Shown here: positions 49,001 to 62,500 of the stretch, in pieces
Layout: every line of letters begins with the position of its first letter
Position numbering within the stretch: position 1 is the stretch's first letter
Assembly (NCBI GenBank): GCA_013398275.1
Contig: VZSE01004866.1
Span: 358,273 to 422,272, forward strand
DNA length: 64,000 nucleotides
Direction: 5' to 3'
Source of the DNA: Promerops cafer
Taxonomy: Eukaryota > Chordata > Aves > Passeriformes > Nectariniidae
Made by a program: the position numbers and the translations under genes
The notes under the pieces: generated by a model
Databases searched by the model: none
Told to the model about the DNA's origin: nothing
The model's input: only the letters and a program-made list of their open reading frames with translations

Positions 49001-52000
49001 TTTTATTTGCTTTTTGTATGTACTAATGTTATTTATTGTCTTCTTGTCTTTTTATACATTCATATGCAAGGTGACAAAGTTGAAAAAATGAATTTATATA
49101 AAGTATTAATTGTTTGAGCAAGTAATTTTGAGGACTCATTCCCAAAAAAGGAATATTTCAAATACATTAAACAAATTCTGTGCAAACTTTGCAAAGCAAA
49201 CAGCTGAATGTCTTTCAGTGAGTGTTGATATTCTCTCTAGCTTTGCTTAACTCATTGAAAGGATCTGTTTTGTGATGTACCTGAACTCTATATACCTCAC
49301 TGGGAATTTAATCCACTCATGAAAGACATTTGTATTTATTAGGTAGTTCTTAGAAAGAAAACTTCAAGATGTCTGAGAAGGATTTGGTATGTATTGAATG
49401 AGTACACGATTTGTATACTGCAGAAGGGGAAGAACTGATTTACCTTGTGATGTCTTGCCTATACAAAAGCTTGCAATATGTTAACAAACTTGGATATTGT
49501 TGCTAGCACATACTGGAGGAAAGCCCAGCTACTCCTATTTGGCTTCAATTCTAGTAAGTAATTTTTTATTATTTCAATTAAAATATTCAGTTCATGTAAT
49601 TCCATAATGCCTTGATAACACAGAAGCCTGTGCTGCACACCTGTAATGTCAACTTCACATAATAGCTATTATTTGGGAGGAACATAATAGAAAGTAGTAG
49701 AATAAAAAAAATTGTAAACTTTCTGGTTTCACCTCTTGGTTACACCAGGAGTTTTACAGCATTCTTGTTCTCTAATACATGTTCATGACAACAGCACTGG
49801 TATTCTGCCAACACCCTCAAATAAACATAACATTTTTGAAGAATAAATGATCAATTTCTACTTAAATAGCTCTTCAGGACATCTGTTGTCTGGTTCCATA
49901 TTGGGGTGCTGGCTGAACTTAATGCAAGGCTGTAGCTGTTCCCCACAGCATTTCAGGACTGGGGTTTGTGGCATTTGGGATGTGGTATCATCCAAATGCA
50001 AAGACATATGGCTAAAGATGAGACAATATTTGTAATACTAGTTTCAGAGTATAAACATGAGTTCTCTCTTTTCGTTTGGAAACGTTGAGGTCTCTCAGTG
50101 GTGCCTGTTCACTCAGAATAACCCTATTCTTCAATGGACAGAATTCTGTAATTACCATAATGCCCCTGCTGGGTTTGCTGACAGGGCTGGTGTATCTGTA
50201 AGGGCTGTGGCTGGAATTGCAGCTGCTTCTGTCTTGGGCGAAGAAGAAAGGAATTGTACTTCTTAGTGGAGAAAGTGCATAGCTGTTCTTTAAAGGGAGA
50301 ACGTTTTAGTGAGTCATAGATATTAATGTAGATACTGGTTTCTGATAGGGAACTACCCAACCAGACAGCCAGGCTGTTGCTTTCTAAGCTTAAGATACTT
50401 GCATTGTTGGACTGTACATATAAAGCTGTAATCAATAGGCTGATCGGTTTTCTGCAAGCGAAGAGAGCAATAGTATATGCAATAATCACTTTGTGTATAT
50501 GTACCTTGTTGAAGTGATTAGAAAAATGGTGGCATCAGCCTTTTTATTACAGCTGTTGGATTAGTTAGGGCTTTGGTTTGCAGCATTATCTCAGAGATAG
50601 CAAGCAAATAAAGCAGCTGTTAGGGAAGCTTTGCTTGTTCCCATTTACAAGGAGCTTGCACCTGTACTTGTTTGTTTTCCAGTGTGTGGGAAAAAAATGC
50701 TGAGAGCATAAAGCCACTAAGTGGCCAGAAAAGATACCAGGCTGTTACAATTTTCATGGTTCATATTTTTTACTATGCTATATGTAATTAATCCAAGCCA
50801 CCCATGGAAACACATATAAACCATGTGCCTCCCCTATAATAGAATATGGAAATATTACTGTTTGCCTTATTCTCTTGTGAGTGATGTGTTCATCCGGATT
50901 GTGTAGCCTTCTTCCATGCTTACCAGTCCTTCCTTAAATGTGATCCTGGCTCAGCAGGACCATCTCTTGAAGTACTGCTTTGTGTGTGGGAGAAGCTGCT
51001 GAGTCAGGCTGTGATTTCTGTTTTAACTTCCCAGGTGCATGGATTTCTACTGCTTGTTGATCAAAGGCGGTAGAAATAAATATACCCATGCCAAGATTAA
51101 GACATACAGATATCCTGCAACCCTTCCTTTCTTTGGTCATATATGATTTGAAAGGTAGGTTTTCAAGTTTGTTTGGTTTTGGGGTGGGTGGGGTTTTTTC
51201 AAAATTACTGCTTAAATCCTCTCTGGGCTTTTAAGTACACAGTTTGATTTTCAAAGCACTGAAAACTGAATCACCTGACATCAGACACTAAGTACTTTCA
51301 AAGATCTATAGATGAAGATTTAGAAATCCAATTTAGTTTCCACTGGGGTATGACTCTCAGTATGTTTATTAAGCTTTATTTTTTAAAAAATAAGACTATC
51401 AATATGCATTCCCATCAAGACATTTCTTTCTTATGCATGCACAAGAATATGAATGAAACATGCTTTTTTCTCCTTGTGGGGATGATTTTTATCAATGGTT
51501 CACCTAGAGAAAGGTTTCCCCAAAATGTAGTTTATATTTGGAGTTAAATATCAGTCTTTGGCAAATTTCTTTTGACAAGGACTTTAATATTTGGCATCCA
51601 GCCATTGAAAATATGTGGTGCTTGCTGCTTCACTCAAAGCTGCATTGTTTCTTGAGAGCAGAGCTATCCTTCAAGACCATGGAAAATGGGGGGATTGTAG
51701 AGGCAGCTTGGTTAAAGGATTTGCAAATATAAGACTAGGCTTTAAAATATTTTTGAAATTAAAAAGAAGCATTCATGTACTGCAGAGATGTGTTTGTGTA
51801 GGCTCCTGTTTGCCATGTGTGTCATCATAGTCATCTACCTTGTCCTAAACATAGACAGATAGAACTGTATCAGATACGTACAGAAACAATAGGCCACTGT
51901 TCAATTTGCTTCGAAAAAATGTCCTGCTGTTGATGTTATTAATTAAAACTAGGAGGATTTTTTTAACACAACACTCTGAGGAAGTGATCTTAAACATAGC

Positions 52001-54832
52001 TTGGACCTAACCTTTCATAGCTCAGCATCAAGATCCTGAGCAGGGCAGATATATGGTCTGAAAAATTGTTGTGTTCCTTGTTAATGGCTGCTTTCTCCAT
52101 TGCTTGCATCTTTTAAGTGATCCACAACTGCTCCATGTAAAAATCAATACAGTAATCCAGTCTGGAGGTCCCAAGGTGTAACAGCAGTGGCAATTATGCT
52201 TTGACAATAGACTCCTTGCATGTGTGGTATGGCTTCATTACAGTGAATAACTTTAAATATGCTGCCAGGTTTCTGATGCTACTCTGATCGGGGCTGAGCT
52301 GAGGGGAGATCTTAAATCAAGACAGCTGCTCTAGCTAAGCAGTCCAAGCAAAGGGGTATTAATGGTGGCAGCTAGCATGGTATTGAAAATCCATAGCACC
52401 TATTGCTTGGTGCAGCAGAGCTTTGGATCCCACAAAAGTTTGTCTTCAGATGAGCTGGGGCACTATGTTTTGTTTAAGGCGGCCAGGACAGATGGTTATA
52501 GAAAGTTACCCACCCTGTATTTCAGAGGAACAGGAAGACTTCAGATTACTTTGTGCTGGTTTTGTTGCTTTTTTTAAAATCGTAAACATTTGCAAAGATT
52601 ACTTTGAATGTGTACATAGCTATAAAGAAATGTGTAGTTTATGCTAACAAGTAGTCTAACTTGCACATTTATCTGAGATACAGAAGATATTTATAGCCAT
52701 TAAGGAAATGAAAACATAATGATAGAAATAAGCCCATGTGGATATGAAATTATTGTATTTAGTCTTCTCCCATTTACAGCCTTTGGCGTTGTAGTGTTTT
52801 GCTGTCTTTAATACAGAGATGTGGCCACTGACTCAGGTGGTCAGAGTTGGAGTTACTTAAATCAGAATTCAGTATTGCCTGTTGAGACTTGCAGTTGTAG
52901 GGGACGGTGCTTTCATTGATCATATCAAGATTGATGGCTGCAAAATTGGATCTCCAGCCTCGCTGAGGCACACTGGAGTGTGAAGGATGCAGGCAGAGGA
53001 ATTACGCTCTGGCTTGGCTGTACAGCTCCAGCTGTAGCCCCAGGGCTGCTGCCACTGTTCTAGCAGTGTCTCTTTTGGCCACAGCCTAACTGCCCCACCC
53101 TTGAGGAATTTAAGATAAAGGAATGTGTGTTCTAGTATTAAGAAAAAAAAAAGTGTTTATAGCTGTCAGTGCAGTGTGTGTAGCAGGCCTTTTCTGCTCT
53201 AACTTCAGGTTCATGAGGGAATTTAAAAGGTCAATCTCTTGCAAAGTAACTGACAAGACAAAGTTAAGTTGCTCAAACAGATATCCCTCTGTTTCTCTGA
53301 AGTGTAATCTGTCAATCATTTCTCAGCCTCTTTCTTTGTTGTCATGAGATGATGGAAAATTAATTGTGTGTCTGAACATCAAACTTCTAAGTGCATCTAT
53401 GTGCTCCTCTGCAAAAATGTGTTTCAAATAGCTTGGCAATTATAATTCTAGTGAACACGGTCCTTCACCCTTCACCCATAACGTTTTGAGTCTTCAGACA
53501 ATCATGAAGAAGAATTTAAACTGGTTTTAAAAAATCAGTTTTTTAGAAATTAGTGATTATTAACAGAAAAGGATGACTCCTAAGTGGTCTTATCTGCAGA
53601 AAATGCAACCATCTCCCTTAGAACCGAAATCTCTTTGTTGCCCAGATTTCTCTAGCAAGTTGTCCTTATCAATGGGGAGGAATTTTCTGTGGAATTGATT
53701 CCCTTGACAGTGTAGCAGGGGTGCTTAAAATAAGTCAAAATACAGTATTTCTCACAATTTTTGAAAGGGCAGCAGGGTTCTGTGAATTTGTGTGCCTTGC
53801 TGCAGCAAATGGGGGTCTTGGCTGCCTGTGCATGTGCTGTAGGATTGACCTACAGATCCACATGAAAGAGTACAGCTGGGGTTTCATGGGAAAGTGAGCC
53901 TTAAAAATCCCATTCTTTATTGCTTAAACTGATTAGAAAGACCAGCACCTTTTGGAGGGCTTTTTGTAAATCCTAGTTCTGTTAGGATAAATATCTAGGT
54001 CAGAAGCTAGAGGTGCCGTCACCTGTTTTTTCAAAGGTATGCTATATTTGAAAGCTCTTTAATAAAGTTGGATTGCTATAAGGAATACAGGGGGTTTCTA
54101 AAGCCCTCATTGAATTTAACCTGTAAAACTCGACTTCCAGCAGGTTAGCTGATGCTTTCATCTTGGCTTAGCCTGACATGAAAATTTTGAGGAAAAGCAA
54201 AGAAAATTTTCACTGTTCTCTTTATCCTATTCACATGCTTTTGGAGCTCTTGTCATTTACTTCACTTCCTTCATTATGTTGCAAAGTCGAGCTTACCTGT
54301 CTGTCATTGAGCAGCGCGGGGCACTTGGCTGTGGCCCTTTCTGTTGCTAATGGGGGTATTGAGTGAGCACCGCGCTGACGAGGCTGTGGCTGCTGGGGCG
54401 TTGCTGGCACTGGGGACATCCAGCAGAGCAGGAGCTGCCAGCATGGCCAGAAGTTGGGAGCCTGGATGCAGTGGCTTTGCCTGGGCTGTGCAGAAGCAGG
54501 ACACCCAGTGCGTGCTTGTTAGGGCACAGAACCTGTCGTTCTGAAATGAGCACCTTTGTCCTCCAGGACGTTTTGGGACTGTATGTACTTTGCTGGTGAT
54601 GGTGCCTTTTTTTTTTTTTCCTGTTATGAAGTGATACTTGTTACTTTGGAAGTCAATTTAGAGAATCAGCTGACTGTGACCTCTTCAGAAGATGCATCCT
54701 ACTGATATCAAACAAATGAATTCTTGTTTAGATGTTTTTTTCTCTGACTTCAAGAAAAAAAGATTTTTAAGAGCATCTAGTTACTTAAATATTCAGACAG
54801 AGGCCTTATGAAATTTTAAAAACAAACCTGTT
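46076..54832. other. AT-rich non-coding DNA
   Basis: No gene or recognised repeat. Frames reach 121 codons (50124-50489, -) without known similarity. GC-richer patches with several CpGs lie at 48470-48670 and 54305-54430. An AT-rich segment at 48920-49140 is rich in TAAT-type cores. A poly-T run lies near 54607-54620. Confidence 0.55.
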
Positions 54833-54892
54833 CTTAGCCTATAGTTACTTAAATGCCTTTAGTGCTTAGCCTATAGTGCTTAAATGCCTTTA
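54833..54892. repeat. Tandem duplication, 32-bp period
   Basis: The unit CTTAGCCTATAGT...CTTAAATGCCTTTA at 54833-54861 is repeated at 54865-54892 with one base missing. Two copies sit head to tail with near identity, so the duplication is fairly recent. Confidence 0.85.
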
Positions 54893-55424
54893 AAATCTGC
54901 CCCATGGCTTCTCTACTCTAGATATTGCTTCAGTAAAATGAAAATATAACCAGGATTAATTCACTAATAGAAAGTGTGTGGCAGCTGGGCAGAGTGCTGA
55001 GGACAAAAACTAACTTCAAAGAATCCAAGAAATGTGAAATTCTCACGATGTCTTTATAAGACCAAAATGAAATAACAGGTCTGGCATGGTGGAGGTAAGT
55101 AGGAAGAAGAGGTTTTTTCACATACACTCTTATGAAACAACGCACCCTTAATGGCATAAATCTGGGGTCCTTCTTTTCAGAAAGCAGACTGACAGCATTT
55201 GTAGGTTAAGTGAAATGAATTAGCGAACGAGTAATTATGTTTGCATGTAACTTCGTTAAGATAATATCCTGTCCATCTTAGACCTGTCATATTGGACATA
55301 TTTAATCTTTGTGATGCATGGAGTGTTATATTGTGTTTGACACCTTCTGAAGGAAGAAGGACGAGAGCCTGTAATTGGAATGCTGCCATTGGATAATAAT
55401 GATGAGCCCTTCTCATCTTCAAAG

Positions 55425-55530
55425 GGCTTTCAGCCTCCCTAGCTAATCCACATATTTGCTGAGTTAGGAAGGTAAGTTTGATCCCTATTTTACAGATGGG
55501 GAAGCTAAGATGGAAGGAGTAACTTCATTA
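55425..55530 (-). mobile_element. MIR-like ancient SINE fragment
   Basis: The stretch 'tccctattttacagatgggga', then 'agctaagatggaaggagtaact', is the reverse complement of the conserved core of MIR, whose usual text there is 'ccattttacagatgaggaaactgaggc'. The bases upstream ('gagttaggaaggtaagt') also fit the MIR order. A 5' tRNA-related end and exact limits are not seen. MIR-type SINEs are known across amniotes, including birds. Confidence 0.55.
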
Positions 55531-56039
55531 GAACTTGAAGTGCCTAGGCACTAGTCATCCTATGTAAAATCAAAATTAATTTTATTTGTGAACTCAAATG
55601 AAGTAACTGTGTTGTTTAGATTTGGATTACATGGCTGACATTGATCATCCTGACATTTGACCCTTCAAATATGAAGTTGGTCTCATGCTATACCAATATA
55701 ACAAGTGTTCTCTAGTAATCATATTACTGTTGAGTTCAATAATCTTTACAAATAAAATGTGCAGGGTTTCTGGATGGTTGCACTTGAAAGTGAAGATCTA
55801 ATCCTGAAAGCCTTCTGGATATAAAGTCTCTTTTGTAATTCTGGAACTTCAGACTCTGAAAATTGTGAGAGTATTACCCATTGCACTGGCAAAGCTCTCA
55901 CTAGAGTGGGCAGCTTCCTGAACAATTTTAGTTGTTGGATTGACAAGTTAAGGCAATTTGAGTTTATTGGTTATTCAAATGGTAAAATGAACTCAGTTGC
56001 TGAAGTGAAATCTTCTCCCTAAAATGATTGCTTTTGGTA

Positions 56040-56059
56040 TTAAACCACTAGTGGTTTAA
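56040..56059. repeat. Perfect 20-bp palindrome
   Basis: TTAAACCACTAGTGGTTTAA reads identically on both strands. Both flanking bases are A, so the symmetry stops there. It could form a cruciform or bind a dimeric factor. Confidence 0.9.
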
Positions 56060-56954
56060 AAGCAACATTTTCTTTTTAAGTCTTTAACTTACATGTAGAG
56101 TTACTTACGGTTCCTTAAACTGGAAAATGTTTTAAATTAATTTTGCCTACTATGTTCATGCTTTGTATTAGAATTTTTTTTACATAAAAAGAGATGGGTC
56201 AGTTATCACACATATTATTTGCCTGTGGTACATTCTGTTGTCTGAACAGCTAGTGAGTATGAAATAAACATTAGAGATATTTACAGAAAGTTTTTCATGA
56301 AAAAAAAAATACTAGACTATTTTCTCCTCATTTTCAATTTAGTAAAACTTCTCTAATTTTTTTGTCCATATGAGCCATAAACAAACATCCTATTGTCCCT
56401 TATTAGAACCCAGTGGATGAACTTAATGCAGCTGGTGAACAGACATGGAAATATTCTGACTAATGACACTAGTAATTACTATCTTCCTGGGGAATACTTC
56501 ATATATACAAAAACCACAAGCAAAATTTGCAATATTTAAAAACCTCATTAATAAAACCCGAAACACTGCCTTTTCCTTTTTCTGATCATCTTCCTTCTTC
56601 ATGCAACCATCCTTTTTATTGTCTTTACCTTATTTCTGCAGAAATTCCTACATGCATTTGTTAGTTCCCAAATAAAACAAAACATTTTAGTCTTTACCTG
56701 AGCTCTATTGGCTGAAATGACAACACTGTTAAAAATCAATGTGTAGAAAGCTGGATCATTACTGAGGTTTCCCCTTGAACACTTCATACACACAGAAAAC
56801 TCAGGAAACAGCCTGAGTGCACTGCATCGTGATTGATTTCAGGTACATCTGATGGAGTATAATTATGTACCCATTCATCTATCTTCATTCTTCTCTCTAC
56901 ATGTTTCTTCTTTTGGGATCAGATAATCAGTAGCAATAATAAAAAGCAGTAAGA

Positions 56955-57058
56955 ATAAAAACCCAAAACCAACCAAACAAAAAAACCCAACCAAACAAAA
57001 AACCCCCACAAACAAACAAACAAACAAAAAACCCCAAAAACCCCTCCAAAAAATCCCC
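56955..57058. repeat. A/C-only low-complexity tract with (CAAA)n
   Basis: About 100 bases are almost entirely A and C. They include a near-duplicate of 'aaccaaacaaaaaaaccc' and a (CAAA)5 run at 57008-57029. The other strand carries G runs of 3-5 separated by T-rich loops. Frames across it on the - strand give a Phe/Leu/Val/Gly-rich artefact peptide. Confidence 0.9.
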
Positions 57059-58231
57059 ATAGAAACAATCGCCCATAAGGTTTGGCTGGAAAACTAAATA
57101 GCAGTAGCTTTATATTTAATTTATTAATCCCCCTATTCCACTATAATATCATTGGAATCTTTGGGAAGGCCCTGACTCCACTCTAGGTTAACTTAATAAA
57201 AATGCACGCTTGGGTTTATATTAATGGTTATGCTGTTAGTGGCATTGAGACTAAATTTTCAAGCATGCCAACATGACCATCAACACCTTCTCCCTCTTAA
57301 TTTCTTTTATAATGTGGTAAGAGAATCAGTACTTAGAGGGGTTAGGATCCTAACATTTCTGGGTGGTTGTTTGTTTTGTTTTCCTGTTTTTTTTTTCTTA
57401 ATTTTTTCATTTATGAAAACATTAATTATGGAATATGCTCTGATAGCTACTCAATATAAAACCAGATTATTGAATTTTTATTAATAAACTTCCTTCAATA
57501 GGAGTCCAAATTAAAAGAAATTGAGATTTTTCTCATATTCTTAACTTTGTAAATTTACATAATCACAAATTCTACTGGAAGCTCTTAATATGAGAAGAAA
57601 TTGTTCTTTTATGATTACTTACCATGGGCCATAAATCTGTTTAAAAAAATCACACCCTGCTTAAAATATTATTCTAGAAATTATTTATAGATCGGTATTC
57701 TTGCTTTCAGGCACGAGCAAGTATCTTAAGGCAAGGTTTTGGTTTTCTGAAAAAATATATAATAACACTGTCATCTTACTTATGTATAGGTATAACATAC
57801 CTGGAAATTGCTGTTACTGCACTGAAAGGACCTGTTGTCATGAATGCAGGCGATTTTGGTTCCTCATACACTCCTTGCTGTAACACTGAGGATATTGTCT
57901 GAGCACTGTGATTTCTCGACGTTCTTTGCTCTAATGTTGTATGTTACTCTTGAGTTCTGTTTAGTTCTAAATTGCTGTCTCAAATAATGTCTTTGTTGGT
58001 ACATCCTGGGGTTCTATAGTTGCAACTTGTCAATATTTTAAGTATTAAGTTTACCAGTGAAAAACTGTAGTTTTTTCTGCCAGACCCAATTTTGCAATGT
58101 GAGAATTAAGTTATGTCTCTTCTTTTTGTGTGTGTGTGCTTAAATCTATTTCTAGTAAGAGATAAGCTGCTTTTGGCAGAAGGTTCATTGACTGTCATCA
58201 GAAAAGAAAAATCTACTTTTTTTAGATTATG

Positions 58232-58257
58232 CCTTCAGTGACCTCACTCACTGAAGG
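58232..58257. repeat. Perfect hairpin, 10-bp stem
   Basis: CCTTCAGTGA, a 6-base loop CCTCAC, then the exact reverse complement TCACTGAAGG. It is not followed by a T run and has no evident role. Confidence 0.85.
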
Positions 58258-59466
58258 TGATGGAACTGTGCAGTGAGAACAAGGTTATGAGGAATGAAAG
58301 TAGTAATATTTTGTTTTGTTCAGATGTCTTGCAAAGAGCAGATGCTGTGGAAAAGAAGGTGTCATTCTATTTTGAAGCTCTTCAGAACAGAACAATACTT
58401 TCAAGTATCTGAAGAGTCACGTCTGCTGTCATTTTTATAGGGAGATCATTACACCCTTTCTAGCTATTCAAATGGGTTCTCCTTTTGCACTAAATTTTGG
58501 GCGTACCTAAATCCTTCCTTTCTTTCCTCTTTACTTTTCACCTAGTTAGTCGCGAACTACACTGATGTTCCCTGCTCTTTTCTGCAGCTCAGGTTTTGCT
58601 TCCTTTGCAATTTCATTGTAGGTGAGCTCCTCCAGCACTGAGGACATTTTGTTACCCTCTGGGAGGGAGAGCTCTCCAGTTTAAAACATCCTTAAAATAA
58701 CACAAAACATAGAAGTGCTGGTTGGGCAACGAGATCTGTGTTAATACAGCCTGTTAAGAAGTGGTTTAAATGTTTTCAGCTGTATTAATATGTTGATAGA
58801 GGTAAATTTGATCATAAAATATTGGCAAATATTTTCTAGTTCTGTATTACACAAACTTTTCTACATTCTCTTCCTATTTTGTCTGTGACTTTAAGGGGTG
58901 CTATTTGCTTTTTGCCATTTTGCATGGATTCTTATATCTGTTTATAAAAAGCATAAGATGACTTTATGGTAGAGAAGGCCCTATCCACACTGAGACCTTC
59001 AGAGATAGTGAAGTTTTAGAGAAAGCAACAATGAAATGTTTTCTGATGAGAATTGTAATTGCATTAATTAATTACTTAATTGTATCAATTTTAGAATACG
59101 AGCTGACATTGTGCATATTTTCATTTTCTCAAAATGTGTTTTCATTAATTAAGCAAGATAGCATAAGGCATAACTCCTCTCCAGTTTAAAACAGAGAAAA
59201 AAAATTTGAATTTAATAAAAAATGTTTAGATTGTGTGTTTGATATCTATCTTCTTCTTGTATTCCCTTGCTTCTTGTATATCAGGGAAGTTCAGATGTAT
59301 TGGTATAGTCCATGAAAAGTGTTCAGCAAGGAAAATCTGTTGAATTTGACTCTGAGTTCAAGATAAAATTCCACACATAATTCTATTCCTATATTTCCAG
59401 CCTATTTTTTATTTTATTCATTATTACTAAAATATAGATGATTAAATTGCCTTGCTTTAGCGTATT

Positions 59467-59500
59467 AAAAAAAACAAAACAAAATAAAACAAAAAACCAA
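59467..59500. repeat. A-rich simple repeat
   Basis: Runs of A broken by single C or T bases (AAAAC/AAAAT units). No gene-like sequence precedes it on the + strand. Confidence 0.85.
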
Positions 59501-62500
59501 AATACTCACTTCTGTATGTCAGAAATAAACCTGGCATTGGAGAAGAGACTTTGAGGTGGGGTTCACAAAGTCAAAATTTTGGGCCATGATAAACCCCTTT
59601 AGTTACATATCCATAATCAAACAACCAGTTGAATTCTTGGGAGAAAGATTCTTATAACAAATATAACAGCTGATGCTGCATTGTGTGACTAATTCACAGG
59701 TTTGTTCCAATTGCATATTAAAACACAGGAACAGACACTTCTGATTTCATCTGTTTCCAAGCACAAAATTACACACTGTTCCTCATTAATAACATTCTTT
59801 TAAAGATAGTACAAGGATGAAGACAAAGCCTGGACTATCTCTAATAATGATATCCTGGAGCATTAGAGATTCTACAAACTTCTGAGCTTGATGTGAAAAT
59901 AGTGAGCAAATGAAAAATGTCTGTGTACCAAGAAGGCAGTGAAGTCTTCGTAAATATTCTAATGTGCTTTTTTTGTTTAGGTGGATTTGGATCTACACCA
60001 CTGTGGTTTAACTCTTGTCCAACATAAAACATGAGTTTCTAATTACACTGCTCTTCAAACCAATATAGTTCTCCAGGCTATTTTTAGAGGTGGTGGTTTA
60101 AGATATTAACATAGATTATGAATCACAATAGTTGTTTGTTACTGGACATACAGAAGCTGTGCTGTTCATAGGGGGAAGACTACCTTGTGCCTATGAAACT
60201 TGAGAGACTGAGACTTCTTTACCTTCCACAGATTTCCTGTGCTACTATGGGCAAGTCTTTTAGCCTCATAGAAGGACTTGGCTCCTAGTATTTACTTCTT
60301 CTGCTGCTTATTTTCCCTCTCACCTTTATTTTTTTTTCTTTTTGAGTTTTAAATACCTAAATAGTCTCTTGTATGGGCAGTAGAAGTGTTAGAAAGTATC
60401 TCTGTTCCAATCTTTTTAAAGATCTGGTCAGTAGAAGACCTTCTATCAAAGCAAGACTTTCATGTTTCCCTGTAGGACCAGAATCTACCAGATAATTGTT
60501 TCATCCTTTGTATTAATAAATAGAATTGTGAATAACTGAGAGTTTTGAATGACAGTAAAAACCCGGGAATAATGAATGCAAGTACATGCATAACTGAATT
60601 CAGAATTAACTACTTTGCCAGGAAGCTTTGCATTTTTATGTTGCTTTCAGTTATTTAAATTTCCCAAATAAAACTTGTTCTGTGCAACTTCTAGTGAAAA
60701 GAGGAAGAAGAATTGGTTTGAGTGAAAGTCTGTGCCATTGGGATGAAGTGCTCTCCTCAGAGTCCTTGAGAAAATGGTTTTAGGAAATCTGCCTTTTGAC
60801 AGAGCCAAAAAGAAACCACAGAGGGGCCATAACAACAACGATAATATCAGAAGCAAACAGAAAGACATTTTTGGAAAGTAATGCAGGAGGACTGAAGAGC
60901 AGGATACTGGGGCAACCTGTCAGAAGAATCATTCTCTTGCTGCCATTATGATTGTATGTACTAGACAGAGAGGTGAAAGACTAAAACGGAGTCATCTGTA
61001 AGGAAGACAAAAAGGTGCAAATCTCTCTGGCAGGGACATCATAGCTGATATTTCTAAATTGATGCTTTCAGCTGTGAATACTGCAGAGCTGTCAGGGCAG
61101 TTGGCTAGGCTGGGACTAGCAAGACAGATCTTTGTAGGGGAAATATGTTTGGTTCTTATATTTGGGAAACTGCTACTAAGAAAAATGCCTTCAAAAAAGA
61201 AGCATCCCTGCTACAAAGCCACTATGCTTGTCACCAGTTTTAAAGACTGCTCAAAACTGCTGGATTTCCTCTTCAGTTCCTTTTTCAGTGCTTTGTTTTT
61301 TCCCCCTCTCTGCCAAGGTTGTTTACATTTCTTTGCTGTGTCTGGCTTGTAGGCTATTTAGACTCTATAAAGGACCTGTAGCAGAAAAAGGTCTAACAAT
61401 GCGAGATGCTCAGTTCTTGTTAGTGCAGCTGCCAGTGGTGCTAAGGGAATTCTGCATGGGTGGCTGTAGGTGCGAATTGAAAAAAATGGGGAGGCGTTGA
61501 AGAAATCGAAGGTGTTGTGAATGTGAATGGAAAAATTGGATTGTTGAACATTTCTTTTCCTGCAGCAAAAAAACAATTATTGATGAAAGTTTTACTCTGC
61601 AAAAAATCTGTTTTGAGCTTTGTGCACATGAGCGTTTCCATTTGGCATGCAGATTTAAATTATGTGGAGAATGCAGTCTCTTTTAGAAAGTATCCACTGG
61701 TGATAATGGCACTAACCTGGAATTTGTTTCTATTTCCTGTGGGTTTGGCAGAACTGGCAAGAAAAGCACTGAGCATCCTTTGCTATTCTCATAATGAAGA
61801 GGGCTGATCTTTTGCACTGTGCTTTGAGTTCCTCCGACTCTGCCGAATAGATTATCTGTTGCTTTTTCAGGAAGAAGTTACAATAATTGTATTGATTGTC
61901 TTTCATTTGACTCTTGACTGAGAGGAATAAAAAGCTTCACGGTTATTGATTTAGTTTGCACTCAAGTATGTTACTTTTGTTTTCACTTCCCATAGGACCT
62001 AATCCCAAGGCCATTTATGCTGTTGTGTAAGGCCTTAATGCAATAGAGGTAATGCAGCCTGGCTGTGCAGAAGCCTGAATCAGCAGACATCCTATGTGCC
62101 TATCTCCTTGCTCAGGCATTTATATCATCTCAAAATATACCTAAAATAGATTAAGAGAAGTTGAAACAAATGGATTTGTTTATTCTTTTTATGACCTAGT
62201 CTTTTCTCTTATGCATCCAAATGACTTCTAGGTAGATCTTTGTTGTATCTACCCCTGTCAGTAATCAGTACCAGGGGGCAGGAACTCAGGGCTAGAGATT
62301 TTGAAGTGCGAAGCCTACCCTGATCTTGCTGCTCCTAAAATGCTGTATCTGTCATAGTAGAAATGGTCAGTGCATTGTGCTTTGGAACATGCACTAGCAG
62401 GACTTGGGCAATGTTATCAAAGTCAGCACTTAAATTTTAGTGTTTAAATATTATTTTCTTCTCCTTACACCCTATTCTGCAACCTCAAACAAAGCAGACC

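Noticed and set aside
56875..57060. - strand frame rich in Phe, Gly, Leu and Val, like a membrane peptide
   Set aside because: It is a translation of the A/C low-complexity tract.
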